Shown piece by piece: positions 59,364-64,000 of a stretch of 64,000 bases of DNA. The position numbers and the translations under genes were made by a program. Positions within the stretch are counted from its first letter, which is position 1, and each line of letters begins with the position of its first letter. The notes below the pieces were generated by a model. The model did no database searches. It was not told where the DNA came from and was given only the letters and a program-made list of their open reading frames with translations. The stretch comes from Megachile rotundata. Taxonomy: Eukaryota; Arthropoda; Insecta; Hymenoptera; Megachilidae. Location of the stretch: positions 8,184,001 to 8,248,000 of the forward strand of contig NC_134997.1 in NCBI RefSeq assembly GCF_050947335.1, written 5' to 3'.

Positions 59364-60760
59364 TTTGCGAGTATAGTCAGCACGAATGTGAAAGTGGTCA
59401 GACAACAGTCACGATTTTCACGAGCTGAGCGCCTTGATAGGACTGGTTCTGATCACGTTGCGCAGATCAATTTTAATGAGATGCCGCCACAGGTTAATAG
59501 AAAATATCCCCGATTGCGAACAAAATCACCATACGATACGTATTCAAAAATAATATTCCATATTCAAAGAGAGGGGAGTATTAATATGGAATATCCATTT
59601 TGTTTGTCTACGTCTCGGAATAATTTAAAAAATGGATGGCGTAGAACTGGACAGACCAAAGCAAGCTTTCAGAAAAACACCGACAAAATATTCTTTATTT
59701 TTATCTGTTTCTGTTGTTAAACCATATTACAAATTTATCATCAGATTACATTGTCTCCTTTTATTCTTTTTATAATTGTAAATGATTGTTTTGCGGTTTC
59801 TTTAAAAACAGTGTTTTGTAAGGCATTGATAAAATTGACTCGCATAAAAGAATGTCAAAATTAATAAGAAGTTTGTAAATTATTAAGATGCAATATGTGA
59901 TATAGCTTCTTGCATAAGCAAGATCGTTATTATTTTATGTTTTGTATGATTTAATGTAGATACATTTTGCGTGTAGATTAAGAAATAATATAAACAATTT
60001 TATTTTATAAAAGTAGAAGTTATGTTATTTTTCTAAAAAAAAAGAAAGTGGTCGATGCACAAATTTAAAATTAACTATAATCAATGATGACAAGGTTTTG
60101 ATAAATAAAAATGGCAAAACACGCAAATAAAATTATTATGACCAACAATTTATTGCTACTTTCACAAATGGTAATTTTCTGCAACCTACTGGCTTGTGGT
60201 GTATTAGAGAAATTCGTGTTCCAAAGTTCTGATGCTGAAAATCACAAGTTTCATAAATCCTAAAGTCCCAGAATCCGCTATTTTCATATTTAGTAAGTTA
60301 CAGAAGAGTTCTATAGGAATTGCACAGTACAATGTTCCCAAAGTCCCATAATTGTGAACTAAGGTATTCTAAAGTCTCAACATTCTAATATTTCAGTGTC
60401 CCAAAACGATAAAATACCTAAATCTGATGACTTAAACTCTTGAAACTAAAACATTTTAAGACACCCATATTTTGATATTTAAAATCTTAAAGTATCATCA
60501 AGTACTAAAAATTGTTGAAGTCCAAAGTGGTTAAAATTTCAATATTACATAGTTTTCAAATATTAAAACATTTAAATCCTCAAGCTCCAAACTTCTAAAG
60601 TTTCAAAACATCAATTTTTAATATCTACAGTTAAAAAATTCTAAGATAGTAATATCTCAATGCTTTGAAGTCCTGAAGTCCAAAAATTTAAAAATACTAA
60701 AATCTCAATGGTCCAGTCTCAAAATTCCAGTAATCTCAAAAATCACTATTATGCTGAAAA
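59364..60760. promoter_or_regulatory. Presumed hydroxylase promoter and adjoining intergenic DNA
   Basis: Bases 59290-59500 are GC-richer and directly precede the start codon of the hydroxylase on the minus strand, so they should hold its promoter and leader. The 110-codon plus-strand frame 59388-59720 shows no known domain and no splice context. From 59720 to 60760 the sequence is AT-rich with loose AAAGTCCCAAAATT words. Confidence 0.4.
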
Positions 60761-60769
60761 GCTTTAAGA

Positions 60770-61190
60770 CACCTAAAGTGTCATGACTCCTAAAACTCCC
60801 AAAACTCCTAAAATTCCTAAAATTCCTAAAACTTCAAAAATTTCTAACATTCCTAAAACTCCAAAAACTCCTAAAAACTCCTAAGCCTCTAAAAACTCCA
60901 AGAACTCCCAAAATTCTTAAAACTCCTAAAACTCTCAAAACTCCGAAAACTCCAAAATTTCCCAAAACTCCTAAAACTCCTAAAATTCCTAAAACTCCTA
61001 AAGCTCCAAAAACTCACAAAACCCCAAAAACTCTTAAAACTCTTAAAACTCCTAAAACTCCTAAAACTCTCAAAACTCCTAAAACTCCTAAAACTCCAAA
61101 ATTTCCCAAAACTCCTAAAACTCCTAAAGCTCCAAAAATTCACAAAACTCCAAAAACTCCTAAAATTCCCAAAACTCACCTAAGTCAAAA
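60770..61190. repeat. 9-bp minisatellite (AAAACTCCT)
   Basis: CTAAAACTC and AAAACTCCT repeat about forty times, with a duplicated block (compare 60915-61020 and 61035-61150). The period is a multiple of three, so the minus strand stays open as Ser/Phe repeats (SFRSF); not a gene. Confidence 0.94.
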
Positions 61191-62419
61191 ATGTAAATCC
61201 CACATCGTCCCTCATCCTCCAAATACCCAAAAACGAATAAAACAAATATCACAGCTGCGCTATGAATCGAACATAATTGTTTATCAAGCACAAACCGCAA
61301 GTCCAAATAATTTGATTGGATACCACGAATAAAGAAAAACGACCTGTTATCAACAGTTGACCCTCAAGTTGTTTCTTCACAGCGATAGGTCGTACAGGCT
61401 GCACGGATGCTGTTAACGTTGTCCGCGCAATAAGTTGAAGACGCGTTCGTTGATAATGTTAGCATAATCTTAACACCAAGAACGAAACAAACTCGACGGA
61501 ACAGATAGAACCAGTGTGGAATTCTATTCGGTCATGTAAGCGTTGAAGAAGTTTTCGTGAAAATTCGCAGCGAAAACGAGGATAAACGGTGAAGAGTCGA
61601 AGAAAAAAATTGGTTGATTAGTGAGATTAGAGATGTAGCGATGCCGTATCATTTGGCAAGTATTTTTTAGTTGGTATTCCACGTTATTTGCTGTTGTACC
61701 CGTCACAAGTACGAGTAGAGTCACTAGAGTTCAACGAAGTCTCAGGTTTGGAGATTTGCTTTGAAAACTCAAATATTTCTTCTTGTCAATTTTTTGTACT
61801 ATTGCTAGTTTGGTCAGAATTTTCGAAAATTTCACTTGATAACTTACTTTAATACAAAAGTAACTTAAACTTAATTCAACCCATCATTTTGCTCAACTAG
61901 CATTAAATCTTATTTTTTGAGAACTAAGAACAAAACTAACTATATGATAATTTTATTAAAATAATTGTATGTTCAATACTATTAGATTTTGCATAAATTT
62001 GGTGTATAAATTGTCATCTGTTGTATAAATTCTCCATTCGCAAATAATTGACGTGCAGATGAGTACAATAAACGAACTCAGACGTTAAATAAAATTACAA
62101 CTGTATTAAAATCTGAAGTATTATACTTTGAGACTAATAAAATTCTAAAATTTGAAGCTTGAAATGAAATTAACTACCTATTGAAGGAAAATTACAAAAT
62201 AGTTAAATGATTGAATTAACAGGCCCGAGTACCGAACAGTGATCAACCTTTCATGGATTTCATTTCTTCAGCTGTAGAAGAAAAACGATTTGTGGCTTAC
62301 ACTTGCATCAGTGCATCGTTAACGAACGTTACAAAGAGATTCTATAGAAATAAAAATCTTCAAGGTTCATATTCGCTGTACAGCTGGAAAAAGCGTGTAG
62401 GGATCGCTGGTAGAAGAAA
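61190..62419. other. Intergenic, presumed promoter side of the carrier gene
   Basis: Normal-complexity DNA at 61250-61760 and AT-rich DNA after that. Short open frames at 61724-61524 (minus) and 62253-62507 (plus) have no recognisable content; the latter overlaps the carrier first exon in another frame. Confidence 0.45.
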
Positions 62420-64000
62420 ATGGCAGTCGATTTTCTTGCTGGATGTCTGGGAGGTAAACGACCGATATTCAGTGTTTTTGTCTGATGTTATCGTTGGTGT
62501 TTTTTAGTTTATTTTCAGGAAATCGATTAAGGCTTTTTGATAGGGGTATTTATTAAGTTTGAGAATATTTGAATTTATTGAACTTGGGGTTCAAAGACAC
62601 TTGTGATCCAAGTTCAATACTTAAATTTTGTAAAGAAATACTTTTGTATGTAGAGATTGAAAAGACAACAAAAAATAACTTACAATTGCAAAAATAGAAA
62701 TGAGAGAGGAAATGAAAGCTTCTAATTATTATTAGTCTTAATGGTTCCACTACAAGATTATTAATTTATTTGAATATATATGTAAATTTCTGAAAAAATG
62801 AAATTTAGATTTACTTCAGTCTTGAAGATTAATGTAAGACCTTTAATTCAAGACTACATTGTAATATTACTGCTAAAAAGCATTGTTTTCTGTTAAATAA
62901 ATAATTTATCTTCAGTCGGTAAGGTAAATTATTCTTAATGCAAAATTGACTGTTTTCTGTGATGCTCATTATACTCCTAAAGAAAATCGTAAATATCTTT
63001 TCTATTAAGAGAAATGACTGTGTAAGAGTTATTGTAAAAACGAAAACACTCTAAAAGAGTATAAAATGAAAAGATTCGATTGTGTACATACGTGAAGATT
63101 TACAGTTTTTGTAACTTATTCCAATGATGGATGTAATTTAGTACAAATACATATTTGAAATAAAATTGACAGAATTAAAATAGTAAAATATGTAATGCAT
63201 TTTAGGGTGCGCCGGTATTATGGTGGGATATCCTCTGGACACCATCAAGGTTCACATGCAGACACAAGACTATCGTAAACCGAAGTACAAAGGCAACTGG
63301 CACTGCTTTCGTACGATACTTGCAGAAGAATCGGTACATGAATAAAGAAAGAACAAGATCCAAGTCTCCAAAGTTCCTAAATTCCCAAAGTCCTAGTCTC
63401 TTCAGAGTCCCAAGCGTCGAAGTTCCCAAATCCCAAAGTCTCCATATCCACAAGTCCCCAAATTCTCAAAGCTCCAACGTCTACAAGTCCTCAAACTTCC
63501 AAAGTCTTAAAGTCTCAAAGTTCCCAAATTGCAAAAATAGTCTTCAAAGTCCCAAGCGTCAAAATCCCCAAAGTCCCAACATCAACAAATCTCCAAATTC
63601 CCATAGTCCCCACATCCACAAGTTCCCAAAGTCCCATCATCTACAATTCCTTAAATGTCCAAAGTTCTGAAGTCTCCAAAGTCTTAAAGTCTCAAAATCC
63701 CCAAATTCCCAAAGTCCTAAAGTCTCAAAGTCCCCAAATCCCCAAAGTCCTAAGTCTCAAAAACCCAAAGTCCTAAAATTACCTTCTTTTATTCGACAAA
63801 CCTTCCACCCCCTATTTACTTATTCACCCACACAACAAATTCATACAATCAACATATACAAATCAATCACCTCCCACAATTCGCAATCATCCACACAATC
63901 AATTAATACAACTGATTCCACCAGGTAGCTGGTTTCTACCGAGGCATGTCATCCCCAGTAGCAGGCGTAGCAGTCGTAAACGCCATAATCTTCGGAATCT
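62420..64000 (+). CDS. Mitochondrial carrier of the SLC25A29 type, 5-prime part, cut by window end
   Basis: Exons: 62420-62453, 63206-63333, 63925 to the window end; phases 1 and 0 agree. Members of this family exchange metabolites across the inner mitochondrial membrane; the SLC25A29/A45/A48 branch carries basic amino acids, carnitine or related solutes. The start MAVDFLAGCLGGCAGIMVGY and the signature YPLDTIKVHMQTQ (P-x-D-x-x-K) are the first half of carrier repeat 1. They are followed by FRTILAEESVAGFYRGMSSP and VAGVAVVNAIIFGI, the matrix loop and second helix. The start codon is chosen because it lies just ahead of the first helix, as is usual for this branch. The substrate cannot be decided from 79 residues, and the gene continues past the window. 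SLC25A29-like is the best guess, SLC25A45-like the alternative. Confidence 0.9.
63355..63790. repeat. AAAGTCCCAAA-type minisatellite in carrier intron 2
   Basis: Words such as CCAAAGTCCTAAAGTCTC and TCCCCAAATTCCCAAAG recur with a loose 18-bp rhythm between exons 2 and 3 of the carrier gene. The open frames on both strands here are by-products. Confidence 0.85.

Noticed and set aside
59388..59720. 110-codon plus-strand frame divergent from the hydroxylase
   Set aside because: No domain, mixed-composition translation and no splice signals in phase; it overlaps the expected promoter.
60889..61179. Minus-strand Ser/Phe-repeat frame
   Set aside because: Product of the 9-bp AAAACTCCT array.
62253..62507. 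84-codon plus-strand frame over the carrier first exon
   Set aside because: The carrier start at 62420 is in another frame and joins correctly to the next carrier exon.

Overview
The window is eukaryotic and looks like an insect. It is very AT-rich, its protein-coding genes are split by GT-AG introns, and the best protein matches are to insect forms (a Henna-type phenylalanine hydroxylase, a complete Spt5, Vps52). Short TTAGG-type tracts fit an insect with TTAGG telomeres. A hymenopteran, possibly a bee, is my guess, but nothing seen here proves it. I joined exons by hand from splice sites and reading phase. Four complete recognisable genes and one unrecognised membrane-protein gene each give one uninterrupted frame whose exon lengths sum to a multiple of three.

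Layout. 1-3300 holds minisatellites and no convincing gene. 3303-6404 (minus) has two tentative small genes, one for a short secreted peptide and one for a cysteine-rich protein. 6936-10533 (minus) is an eight-exon gene for a 449-residue type I membrane protein I do not recognise. 11078-15591 (minus) is Spt5, an RNA polymerase II elongation factor. It is head-to-head, across 384 bp, with Vps52 at 15976-18592 (plus), a subunit of the GARP/EARP tethering complexes. 19894-43054 (minus) is a 1009-residue secreted protein with two C-terminal FAS1 domains and a Q-rich N-terminal half; its first intron alone is 14.8 kb. 49722-59363 (minus) is phenylalanine 4-hydroxylase (464 residues, all iron ligands present). 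62420 to the window end (plus) is the start of a mitochondrial carrier of the SLC25A29 type, cut off by the window edge.

The genes do not form a pathway. Spt5 and Vps52 are housekeeping genes sharing a promoter region; the FAS1 protein and phenylalanine hydroxylase are separate genes on the same strand.

The non-coding DNA is the unusual part. More than fifteen tandem arrays fill introns and intergenic DNA. Several carry motifs resembling transcription-factor sites at regular spacing: a palindromic E2F-like site about every 150 bp in the hydroxylase intron 1, NRF1-like sites about every 30 bp, a 43-bp unit built on a palindrome, and a 1.5-kb inverted-repeat element whose 197-bp units each carry a CTCF-like or closely related motif. 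No transposase, reverse transcriptase, CRISPR, tRNA or rRNA was recognised.
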